This document shows positions 17,083 through 24,803 of a stretch of 27,317 bases of DNA, one piece after another (the stretch's first letter is position 1; each line of letters starts with the position of its first letter). Origin of the DNA: JANNAT01 sp031422555. Lineage in GTDB: Bacteria > Pseudomonadota > Alphaproteobacteria > Rhodobacterales > Rhodobacteraceae. A program made the translations under genes and the position numbers. The notes under the pieces are model-generated. The model had not been told where the DNA came from. It was given only the letters and a program-made list of their open reading frames with translations, and did no database searches. The DNA is taken from contig JANPLZ010000092.1 in assembly GCA_031422555.1 (NCBI GenBank), positions 1-27,317 on the forward strand, written 5' to 3'.

Positions 17083-17999
17083 TGGCAGCGCCTACCAAAA
17101 TCGCCCTTGTCGGTATCGGCAAAATTGCGCGGGATCAGCATATTCCGGCACTTGCGGCCAGCCCCGCTTGGGAACTGGCCGCCACGGTCAGCCGGTCAGG
17201 CACGGTTGCGGGCATTGAAAGCTATACCGATTTTGCCGAAATGCTGGCGGCGCGGCCCGATATCCCGGTGGTGTCGCTGTGCATGCCGCCGCTGCCGCGC
17301 TTTGATTATGCCAAAGCCGCATTGTTGGCGGGCCGCCATGTGATGCTGGAAAAGCCGCCCGGTGCCACGTTGGCCGAAGTGCATGCGTTGACGGAATTGG
17401 CCGCCCAAATGGGTGTAAGCCTTTACGCAACCTGGCACAGCCGGATGGCGCACGGCGTTTGCGGTGCCAAGGCGTGGCTGGCCGAAAAGGTGGTGACGCG
17501 CGCCCATATCAGCTGGCGTGAAGACGTGCGCAAATGGCATCCGGGGCAGGATTGGGTCTTTGAACCCGGCGGCATGGGGGTGTTTGATCCCGGCGTCAAC
17601 GCGCTGTCGATCCTGACCGAAATCCTGCCGATGCGCGTGCATCTGACGTCAGCGACGCTGACCTTCCCCGCCAATCGGCAAACCCCGATTGCGGCGGACC
17701 TACAGTTTAGTGGCGGTGTGAGTGCCGTTTTTGACTGGCGCCAGACCGGGCCGCAAACCTGGGACATCGTTGTTGAAACCGACCAAGGCAGGCTTGATCT
17801 GCGAATGGGCGGCGCGCGGCTGGAAATTGACGGCGTGGTGGCCAGCGAAGGGCCAAATCTTGAATATCCGAACCTGTATGTGCGGATGGCACATCTGATC
17901 GAGGCCGGTCAATCTGACGTGGATCTTGCACCGATGGTGCATGTGGCCGACGCGCTGACTTTGGGTCGGCGCGACGTGACAGAGGCGTTTTATTTCTAA
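17082..17999 (+). CDS. Gfo/Idh/MocA-family sugar 1-dehydrogenase (L-arabinose / D-galactose type)
   Basis: The 305-residue protein has an N-terminal Rossmann fold (VGIGKIARDQHIPAL, residues about 10-24), the cofactor/catalytic EKPPGATL motif and the C-terminal block KWHPGQDWVFEPGGMGVFDP. These match the L-arabinose 1-dehydrogenase of Azospirillum, an enzyme that also accepts D-galactose, as I recall it. It oxidises the aldose to the lactone with NAD(P)+. ATG at 17082 overlaps the dehydratase stop TGA by one base (TGATG), so the two are translationally coupled and probably catalyse successive steps, with a lactonase encoded elsewhere. Its end overlaps the convergent gene by 4 nt. Confidence 0.87.
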   Translation: MAAPTKIALVGIGKIARDQHIPALAASPAWELAATVSRSGTVAGIESYTDFAEMLAARPDIPVVSLCMPPLPRFDYAKAALLAGRHVMLEKPPGATLAEVHALTELAAQMGVSLYATWHSRMAHGVCGAKAWLAEKVVTRAHISWREDVRKWHPGQDWVFEPGGMGVFDPGVNALSILTEILPMRVHLTSATLTFPANRQTPIAADLQFSGGVSAVFDWRQTGPQTWDIVVETDQGRLDLRMGGARLEIDGVVASEGPNLEYPNLYVRMAHLIEAGQSDVDLAPMVHVADALTLGRRDVTEAFYF

Positions 18000-19177
18000 A
18001 CCAACGGCATCCGCCGCATGATGCCCGGTGCGTTTGGATCATGATATTTGTTGGGCAACCCACGGTCGGCCAAAAGCCGCGCACAAAATGCGATGCGGTC
18101 GTAATCCAATGTTACCCCCAGACCCGGCCCTTTTGGCAAAGCAAGATGATTGTTTTTCGGGCTGAACGGTCCTTCGGCGATGACGTCGTGCGGTTGTTGG
18201 CGCAGCAGTGATTGGTTCGGCTCGCGGAGGTGGGGATGGGCAGCGCAGGCGTGCAGATAGGCGGCGGTTTCCAGTCCCGACCCACCAGAATAACACCAAA
18301 AATCAAGACCTGCGCCCTGACAGGCCGAGACAAACCGTAACATGGCGGAAAAACCGCCAAGGCCCGCAACGTCTGACACGATGGCATCTGGCGCCCCATA
18401 GGCGACTGCCTTGCCAATATCGGTGTTGTGCCCGGAAAATGGGATGGTCGTGCGGGCACGCAATCGGCGCATGGCCGTCCAATCTGGTGTGGGATCTTCC
18501 CAATTGCGAATGCCTGCCTCTTCAAAAGCTGGCGCCAGATACAGGCAGGATGGCAGGCTGAACGCTTGATTGCTGTCGATCCGCAACATCACGTCAGGGC
18601 CAAGTGCGGCGCGCAACGCCTGCACCAACAGAATATTCTGGCGCAAATCAGGGTCGCTGACCTTACCTTCAAAAAACGTTGTGCCATGTTCGGCATGCAA
18701 GCCAAGGCAATAGTCAACCACGGCTTCTATCGAGGCTTCACCACCGCGTCCGTCTTGGGGCAATCTGTAGGAGAAGTAATCTGTGAACGGAATTTTGTCG
18801 CGGTGGATACCACCCAGCAGGTTTGCTATCGGCTGCCCCCACAACTTGCCGCGCAAATCCCAAAGGGCAATTTCAATACCGCCCCAAGCCGCACGTGTTG
18901 CGTAATCGGTAACGGAGTGATTGGCCGGCATCGACGGTAACACCCGCCGCTCCAGCGCTGCCATATCCAGTGGATTGCAACCCACCAGCACCTCGGCCAT
19001 CCGGGCAATGATCGGCGCTGCACTATGGCTGGGCGCTTCGGCAATGCCGATGACACCATCTGAAGTTTCAACTTCAACGATGCACTTCGTAAACGCTTCC
19101 AACGCGCCGTAAGACCAAAGATAGGGCGCCTCAAGCGGCACAAGAATAGGGGTGGCGCGAATGGCGGTGATTTTCAT
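17996..19177 (-). CDS. Enolase-superfamily (mandelate racemase/muconate lactonizing type) protein with atypical active site
   Basis: The 393-residue protein has the two-domain enolase-superfamily fold: a capping domain (1-125, ending WDLRGKLWGQPIANLLGG) and a barrel. Likely Mg2+ ligands are D201 (LRIDSNQAF), E227 (NWEDPT) and N251 or D253 (SGHNTD). The usual KxK base motif reads E170-G-K172, so one lysine is lost. The segment that carries the catalytic His of the Asp-His dyad in acid-sugar dehydratases reads CYSGGSGLE (295-303), while its Asp partner D269 is kept. It may be an acid-sugar dehydratase, isomerase or cycloisomerase of unknown specificity; the sugar-oxidation neighbours support a sugar-acid substrate. 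The ribosome-binding site is weak (AAAGTG). Confidence 0.8.
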   Translation of the reverse strand: MKITAIRATPILVPLEAPYLWSYGALEAFTKCIVEVETSDGVIGIAEAPSHSAAPIIARMAEVLVGCNPLDMAALERRVLPSMPANHSVTDYATRAAWGGIEIALWDLRGKLWGQPIANLLGGIHRDKIPFTDYFSYRLPQDGRGGEASIEAVVDYCLGLHAEHGTTFFEGKVSDPDLRQNILLVQALRAALGPDVMLRIDSNQAFSLPSCLYLAPAFEEAGIRNWEDPTPDWTAMRRLRARTTIPFSGHNTDIGKAVAYGAPDAIVSDVAGLGGFSAMLRFVSACQGAGLDFWCYSGGSGLETAAYLHACAAHPHLREPNQSLLRQQPHDVIAEGPFSPKNNHLALPKGPGLGVTLDYDRIAFCARLLADRGLPNKYHDPNAPGIMRRMPLV

Positions 19178-19293
19178 ATCAGCACTTTATCGGTTGCAAA
19201 CTTGACCAACAAAATGATGACACAGGGCACCAGCGTTGTCCGTGCCGTTTGCGACCCGTGATTTACGCAATCCGCGACAGGGGCTGATTTCAG

Positions 19294-19737
19294 CTACAGC
19301 CCAAAAGGAATAGACTGCACGCGCGAACTGGCGTTCAGCGCTTTCATACAAATCTGTTCCGCACCCTTTTCAGATTCGCACTCGTCTTGCCGGTTCACCA
19401 GCAACCGCGACACGTCGGGGCAATTGACGGCGGGCATGCTGAACACCACCACGCGGGTCTTGTTCAGGGGCAGTTCGCCAAACTCGAACACAAACAGCGA
19501 AGTTGCCAACCCGTCGCCGTTAAACACCGCAACTTCGAACGATGCTTTGGTCAGCGCTACATCGGTGTTGTTCGTGGCCACAAACGTCAACTGACACCCC
19601 TCGGGTGCGTCTGCCGAGGTATTCAGTTCAAGTTCAAAGTTGCCAGATTGCGCCTGCGCGATCGACGCGCAGGCCATGGTGGCGGCAAGGGCCGCACCGA
19701 AGATCAGCGCATGCGAGAAAGGTTGTTCAATCAACAC
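19294..19737 (-). CDS. Small secreted protein of unknown function, four mature cysteines
   Basis: I do not recognise a family. The 147-residue product has an N-terminal signal peptide: a short polar start, a hydrophobic stretch ALIFGAALAATMACASI, and a probable cleavage after AQA (about residue 29). The mature part contains a beta-rich pattern (FELELNTS, CQLTFVATNN, ASFEVAVFNGDG, SLFVFEFGELP, TRVVVFSMP) like an Ig-like periplasmic domain. Its four cysteines (in GCQL, VNCPD, DECES, EQICM) probably form two disulfides. It lies on the minus strand upstream of another secreted protein gene and next to the DUF1036/caspase group, which is also exported. The coding looks genuine from its composition. 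Confidence 0.65.
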   Translation of the reverse strand: MLIEQPFSHALIFGAALAATMACASIAQAQSGNFELELNTSADAPEGCQLTFVATNNTDVALTKASFEVAVFNGDGLATSLFVFEFGELPLNKTRVVVFSMPAVNCPDVSRLLVNRQDECESEKGAEQICMKALNASSRVQSIPFGL

Positions 19738-19829
19738 CGCAATAATCCTTTTGCTGAATGGGCCAATCGCGCCCCCGCACGAACAGTTGTCCGCAGCAGG
19801 GCACCCCTGTCAACAGGAAGGACGCTTGA

Positions 19830-20111
19830 TTATTGAAAGATACCGATCTGCCAAGGCATCTCTGTCAGCTTTTTGCTGCGTGACACATTGCGTTCTGCCT
19901 TCAGCGGCTTGGCAATCGTCGCCACCCGCTGACCGGTTTGCGCTGTGCCGCAGGGCGGCATGAAAATTGTTGCCAGATCATCGCCGCTTGCACAGCGCGC
20001 ATCAGCAAGAACCAGACCGTCAATCGTCGTATTGTCATCAGACCCGGCCGCAAATGCGGTCGAAGCCATCAGTGCGATCACCGGCACAAGGCCAAAAAGT
20101 TTGAACTGCAT
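19830..20111 (-). CDS. Small secreted protein of unknown function
   Basis: I do not recognise a family. The 93-residue product begins MQFKLFGLVPVIALMASTAF, a clear Sec signal peptide with probable cleavage after AFA (about residue 21). The short mature protein (about 72 residues) holds two cysteines (ARCAS, PPCGT) that could form one disulfide, a GQRVATIAKPLK strand-like segment and a basic stretch RSKKLTEMPW. It is divergent from the DUF1036 gene across a 150-base spacer and 92 bases upstream of the next minus-strand secreted protein gene, so the two minus-strand genes may form one unit. Confidence 0.6.
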   Translation of the reverse strand: MQFKLFGLVPVIALMASTAFAAGSDDNTTIDGLVLADARCASGDDLATIFMPPCGTAQTGQRVATIAKPLKAERNVSRSKKLTEMPWQIGIFQ

Positions 20112-20261
20112 TTCTTAACCCCGCGTTTGCCCGTCGTTTACCGGGCGGTTATCCCCAACCAATTTCTGATATTAACACGAAATCACTTGCAAACACAGAA
20201 CGACGCATTGCCAAGCCTGCGGCCCCTTCCAAGGCGACATTCAAGTGACTATAATGCACCA

Positions 20262-20696
20262 ATGCACAGGTTTATCCGACCTCTTCGCCAAACTCTTGCC
20301 TCGATTGCCGGGGCTTTGTGGCTTCTTTCTGGCGCGACGACCCAAGCCGCAGCCGAATTTGCTGTCTGTAACCAGTCTTTTGACGTGGTAAATGTTGCGG
20401 TTGGTCGGGACGTAAACGGCCAATTCAGCACCGAAGGCTGGTGGACAATCGGCCCGAATCAATGCGCCAATGTCATCAAGGAAGAACTGGTCAGCCGGTA
20501 TATCTACATCTACGTGCAAGATGTCTTTGGCCAACCGATCATGACCGGCACGACGCAAATGTGCATCGCCAGTATCAAATTTCAGATCATCGGCAACGCC
20601 GACTGCTGGAGCCGGGGTAAAATATCCGCTGGATTCATCGAAGTGGATACCAAAGAGACGCAACGCTGGACATTGTTTCTGGCGGCGGTTCAGTGA
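20262..20696 (+). CDS. Secreted DUF1036-domain protein
   Basis: The 144-residue protein has a signal peptide (hydrophobic segment LASIAGALWLLSGATTQA, probable cleavage near AAA at about residue 32). A DUF1036-like domain follows, recognisable from the start FAVCNQSFDVVNVAVGRD and the core STEGWWTIGPNQCANVI followed by an aromatic YIYIYVQD strand. Four cysteines (VCNQ, QCANV, MCIAS, DCWSR) suggest two disulfides. The domain's biochemical role is not established. The frame is open further upstream, but the ATG at 20262 is chosen because it places the signal peptide at the N terminus. The caspase-like gene follows 114 nt downstream in the same direction. Confidence 0.78.
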   Translation: MHRFIRPLRQTLASIAGALWLLSGATTQAAAEFAVCNQSFDVVNVAVGRDVNGQFSTEGWWTIGPNQCANVIKEELVSRYIYIYVQDVFGQPIMTGTTQMCIASIKFQIIGNADCWSRGKISAGFIEVDTKETQRWTLFLAAVQ

Positions 20697-20762
20697 TCGG
20701 CAAACCCGACAGGTAACGCTGGCCAAATTATCGAAAATGCCGTATCTTTCCAAAAATACTGG

Positions 20763-20791
20763 TTGGTGTGCATTTTTCGTCGATAGATACT
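20763..20791 (+). promoter_or_regulatory. Weak promoter-like pair before the caspase-like gene
   Basis: TTGGTG (20763-20768) and GATACT (20786-20791) are spaced by 17 bases in an AT-richer stretch. Both hexamers are only partial matches, and transcription would start only about 13 nt before the chosen ATG. The gene could instead be read through from the DUF1036 gene. Confidence 0.25.
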
Positions 20792-20810
20792 TTTGTTTGC
20801 AGGGCCCTTT

Positions 20811-22490
20811 ATGACCGCAAATTCTGTCTGGCACGTTTGGAAAATTGTCATGGTGCGGCTGGTTGCAGCCTGCATCGCGGCTTTTTGTGCGGCATCTCCG
20901 TCCTCTGCTGAACGGCTGGCGTTGGTGGTTGGCAATGCCGGCTATGATGTCGCCCCCGATCTGGCAAACCCGATCAATGACGCGACCGCAATTGCCGAAG
21001 CGCTGACCCGGTTGGATTTCAAGGTTACCTTGCTGACCGATGCGGGCGGAAAATCGTTGTGGGAAGAATTGGACAAGTTCATCCTGTCGGCGGAAACCGC
21101 CGAAAGCGCGGTGTTTTTCTATTCCGGCCATGCCTTTCAGATGAGCGGTGTGAACTATCTGGTCCCCGTCACCGCCAAACTTGACAGCCGGGAGTCGGCC
21201 AAAGAAGAAAGCTGGAGCCTTGATGGCATCATCGCCCGGCTTCAAAGCCGCTCTCGCCAGACGCTGATTTTTCTTGACGCGTGCCGCAACGATCCGCTGC
21301 CAGCCTCGGTGCGCGGCTCTGGTGCGGCGACGGATGGTTTGGCGCGGGTGCAAACCGGCGTTGGCACTTTTGTGGCGTTTTCCACCGCGCCGGGCAATGT
21401 GACGATTGACGGTGTCAGCGGCGCAAAGAACAGCCCGTTCACAACGGCGCTTTTGAAGCATATCGAAACCGACGGCATTTCGATTTCGGACATGATGATC
21501 GAAGTGCGCAACGACGTTGAAAATGCAACCTTGCGCAAGCAGGTGCCATGGGATCAGTCCAGCCTGAGCGAACAGTTTTACTTCGTCCCGCCGGTCGAAG
21601 TATCCAAACAGGAACTTAGCGAAGCCGACTATGAACTGCTGGCAGAACTTTCACCCGAAGACCGCACCAAGTTCTTGGCATTGCTGGCAGAATCCGGGTT
21701 TGATGAGGCGTCGCTGGCGATAGCCGACGCTGCCATCGCTTTGTCTGAGGCAAACCTTGATGCCGTGGCCGACGAAACCACCTTCCTGACCGCAGCCTCT
21801 GACGACACTGCCATCGAAGCGATTGCGGCTGTTGACGGCGACGTGATGCCAGAATTTGACTCGGTCGAAAGCGATGTCGTTCTGGGTCAAATAAGCGAGG
21901 CCGACATCGCCCAAATTGACGTGATCGAGGAAGACCCGACCGCGCCGATCCGTCTGGCCGCTTTGGATTGGAACACGCGTGACATATCTATCAATGACGT
22001 CACGATCACCCGGATGCGACTATCGGGCCGGTTGATCGTAGCGGATACTGATGAAAATCGCGCGTTGTTGGCGTCAATTGATCCTCGGCTGGTGCAAGAA
22101 GACACGGTTCTGACCATCGCCCCGGAAGACCTCGCACGGGCGGTGCAGGCGGAACTAAAGCGGGTTGGCTGCTATCAAATGGCGGTTGACGGGTCTTGGG
22201 GAAAAGGGTCGCGCACGGCTTTGACCAGCTATTTCCTTGCCAAGAAAACGGTTCCCGAAACTTTGGAGCCTACTGACAGCCTGTTCGCCCGCCTGTCGGA
22301 TGAACCCAAAGTGGTTTGCGCGACGCGGGTTGCAAAATCGGCGGTTAAAACCGGCAAGCGCACGGTGGTGGCCGATGCCGCGTCAACCGGCAAGGTTGAT
22401 ATCAGATCCAAAAAGAAAACCGGCAAAAAGCAGGAAACGGCAACGACCCGGATCACCAAGGGTGCCATTGGAATCACCGGGGCGTTTTAA
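20811..22490 (+). CDS. Secreted caspase-like (peptidase C14) protein with C-terminal peptidoglycan-binding-like segment
   Basis: The 559-residue protein starts with a signal peptide (hydrophobic LVAACIAAFCAA, probable cleavage near SSA, residue 33). A caspase/metacaspase p20-like domain follows: LALVVGNAGYD, then the catalytic His in FYSGHAF (H107) and the catalytic Cys in IFLDACRND (C158). A long acidic, Ala-rich middle (about 275-400) leads to a segment LARAVQAELKRVGCYQMAVD with WGKGSRTALTSYF, resembling a peptidoglycan-binding type 1 repeat. The tail is Lys-rich. The ATG at 20811 has AGGG six bases upstream; a TTG at 20793 and an ATG at 20850 are alternatives. The M23 gene follows after 18 nt, so they form an operon. 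Substrate unknown. Confidence 0.82.
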   Translation: MTANSVWHVWKIVMVRLVAACIAAFCAASPSSAERLALVVGNAGYDVAPDLANPINDATAIAEALTRLDFKVTLLTDAGGKSLWEELDKFILSAETAESAVFFYSGHAFQMSGVNYLVPVTAKLDSRESAKEESWSLDGIIARLQSRSRQTLIFLDACRNDPLPASVRGSGAATDGLARVQTGVGTFVAFSTAPGNVTIDGVSGAKNSPFTTALLKHIETDGISISDMMIEVRNDVENATLRKQVPWDQSSLSEQFYFVPPVEVSKQELSEADYELLAELSPEDRTKFLALLAESGFDEASLAIADAAIALSEANLDAVADETTFLTAASDDTAIEAIAAVDGDVMPEFDSVESDVVLGQISEADIAQIDVIEEDPTAPIRLAALDWNTRDISINDVTITRMRLSGRLIVADTDENRALLASIDPRLVQEDTVLTIAPEDLARAVQAELKRVGCYQMAVDGSWGKGSRTALTSYFLAKKTVPETLEPTDSLFARLSDEPKVVCATRVAKSAVKTGKRTVVADAASTGKVDIRSKKKTGKKQETATTRITKGAIGITGAF

Positions 22491-22508
22491 GCCGGGTGGC
22501 CATCCGAT

Positions 22509-24803
22509 ATGGAAATCGACCCCCGCTTTAAGGCCGCACGTCAAAAAGCCGCTGAGCGCCGCCGTAACACCTGGCTTGTGCCCAGTTTGCTTTTTGGTCT
22601 TGGCAGTGTCGCTGTCGGCAGCCTGATTTTGGGGCTGTATCTTGGTGGGGTGATTTCTTTCGGCACCGCCACCAGCACCGATGACACCGCTGCCGAGGAT
22701 ACGGCCGATGGGGCTGCCATCACCTATGCCGCGGCCTTTGTTGATCTGCCGGGCGATCCGATGCTCTTGCGGTTTGACACCAGTGCCGCGGCGGAAAAAA
22801 CCCGTAAACTGTTGCGGCCGCTGGATATTCCAGCAGAGCGGGCTTCATCGGAACTGTCGTATTTGACCGATGACCTGATCACCGCAGAAGAGCGGTTGAT
22901 CACCACGATTCCCTCTAGTCGCGAAGATTTTGCATTTTTCCAGGCCCAGCGCGCGGCACCGGGCACGCCCGCCAAACCAGTGGTGCAGGTCGAACCGGCC
23001 CCGTCACTGATCGAAACCATCGTGGCCGAGGGCGACGATTCAAGCTGGGGCGAAAACCTTGACGGCTCAGATACCACAGCGCCCGACACCTTTACCAAAA
23101 CCAAAATCGAAGACACCACCAGCCTGAATTTCATCCTGCCCGAAGCGCAACGCAAACGCCCATTTGAAGATGTGATCTTGCGGCTGAAATCAAAGGGCGA
23201 CCTGATAACGTTGATGACCGAAAATGGCATGGATGCAGCGGCGTCGAAAAAATTCGCCGAAGCGGCCTTGTTGCTTATTCCGGCCTTGGCCACCTTGGAC
23301 AACGGCTATGTCGTTGCGATGCGATCCGCCCAGCGCAAAAATCTGCAAGTGCCGGTTCAACTTAGCCTTGTCACCGGGGATACGTTTTTCGGCAGTGTGG
23401 CGATTGACGACACCGGTGCCGTGGTCACCTCTGCCGATCCTTGGGTGGATCAGGATTTGTTCTCGCTGGCCGATGGCAAAGTTGAAGAGGCCGCTGAAAC
23501 GGGTCGCAAATACCGGATGTTGGATGCGTTTTACTCGGCCGCCATCCGTAACGGTGTGCCGTCTGCCGTGGTGGCCGAAACCATCGTGCTGATGAGTCAG
23601 GCCTTTGATCTGGAAAGTTTTGCAGCCCCCGGTGACAAGATGACCTTGCTCTATTCCAAAGAGCCGGGCAGTGGTGGCTCCGGCCCGGGACAAGTGCTTT
23701 ACGCCTCGATCAAGGGTGAGGGTAAGTTATTGGAATGCAATGTCTTTAAGCTTGCTGGCAAAGAAGACTATGCCTGTTTTGGCCAAGGTGCCGGGGGCAG
23801 TTCTGCTGCGGCATCTGGCGGCGGGGTAAGTCTGCGGGCAGGGTTTGTCACCCCGGCGAATGGGGTTTTGACCTCGCGGTTCGGGCCGCGCATTCACCCC
23901 ATCCTCAAGGTTGCCAAATTGCACAAGGGCACCGATTGGGCGGCACCGATTGGCACGCCGGTGGTGGCGGCCTTTGATGGCACGATTGCCATGGCGGGTG
24001 ATGGCGGCACCTTTGGCAATTTGATCACGATGACCCATCCCAACGGCAGCGAAACCCGGTATGCGCATCTAAGTGCCTTTGCCGAGGGTCTGAAAGCCGG
24101 GCAAACCGTCAGCGCCGGGCAGTTGATAGGGTATATCGGCACCACCGGCAGATCGACGGGCCCGCATTTGCATTTCGAACTGATTGAGGCGGGCGAAGCG
24201 GTCGATCCGCTGGCGGCAGGAGGTGCCGTGGTGGCCAGCGGCGGTGGGTCTGCGGTTGATACTTTGGTCGATCAGATCATCCGCGTCGAATCCGGTGGCA
24301 AAGCCGATGCAAAGAACCCGCTGTCCAGCGCCACAGGTTTGGGTCAGTTTATTTCCAGCACTTGGCTGCGGATGATGGCGCAGTATCGCCCCGATCTGGC
24401 CAGCACGATGGACAAGGAGGCGTTGCTTGCGTTGCGCAACGACCCCACAATCAGCCGTGAAATGATCACCGCGCTGGCCCGCGAAGGCGAATCCTATCTG
24501 CGCGCGCGCGGTCATGAGATCACCGCTGGCCGCTTGTATTTGTGCCATTTTCTGGGGGCCGAAGGCGCGAATATGGCGCTTAACGCGGCGGACGATCAAT
24601 TGGTCATCGACGTGATGGGGGCGGGTGTTGTCAAAGCCAACCCTTTCCTTGCGGGCCGCACGATTGCCTATGTCAAGGAATGGGCCGAATTGAAGATGAA
24701 CCGCAGCGGTGGCGGCAGCGCTTTGCCCGCCGCCATCGTCATTCCGCCCGAGGTTTTGGCCTATCAAAAGGTGATTGCGGCAGTTCTGGGCAGCAAAATT
24801 TAG
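22509..24803 (+). CDS. Membrane-anchored M23 endopeptidase fused to a lytic transglycosylase-like domain
   Basis: The 764-residue protein has a basic cytoplasmic start and one membrane helix (about 22-50). An extracytoplasmic region (to about 450) resembles the N-terminal domains of M23 peptidases. The M23/LytM domain has zinc ligands H472 and D476 (HKGTD) and H555 in the HLH motif (H553, H555 of PHLHFE), plus the YAHLS histidine. The last ~190 residues look like a lysozyme-like transglycosylase: IIRVESGG with candidate catalytic E594, SSATGLGQFISSTW and LYLCHFLGAEGA. It could therefore cut both peptide crosslinks and glycan strands of peptidoglycan. It is co-directional with the caspase-like gene (18 nt gap), and its stop overlaps the convergent LysM gene by 4 nt. 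Confidence 0.87.
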   Translation: MEIDPRFKAARQKAAERRRNTWLVPSLLFGLGSVAVGSLILGLYLGGVISFGTATSTDDTAAEDTADGAAITYAAAFVDLPGDPMLLRFDTSAAAEKTRKLLRPLDIPAERASSELSYLTDDLITAEERLITTIPSSREDFAFFQAQRAAPGTPAKPVVQVEPAPSLIETIVAEGDDSSWGENLDGSDTTAPDTFTKTKIEDTTSLNFILPEAQRKRPFEDVILRLKSKGDLITLMTENGMDAAASKKFAEAALLLIPALATLDNGYVVAMRSAQRKNLQVPVQLSLVTGDTFFGSVAIDDTGAVVTSADPWVDQDLFSLADGKVEEAAETGRKYRMLDAFYSAAIRNGVPSAVVAETIVLMSQAFDLESFAAPGDKMTLLYSKEPGSGGSGPGQVLYASIKGEGKLLECNVFKLAGKEDYACFGQGAGGSSAAASGGGVSLRAGFVTPANGVLTSRFGPRIHPILKVAKLHKGTDWAAPIGTPVVAAFDGTIAMAGDGGTFGNLITMTHPNGSETRYAHLSAFAEGLKAGQTVSAGQLIGYIGTTGRSTGPHLHFELIEAGEAVDPLAAGGAVVASGGGSAVDTLVDQIIRVESGGKADAKNPLSSATGLGQFISSTWLRMMAQYRPDLASTMDKEALLALRNDPTISREMITALAREGESYLRARGHEITAGRLYLCHFLGAEGANMALNAADDQLVIDVMGAGVVKANPFLAGRTIAYVKEWAELKMNRSGGGSALPAAIVIPPEVLAYQKVIAAVLGSKI

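Noticed and set aside
20241..21461. A 406-codon minus-strand frame across the DUF1036 and caspase-like genes
   Set aside because: It spans two real plus-strand genes and their spacer, has no signal, domain or ribosome-binding site, and its residues look like antisense translation.
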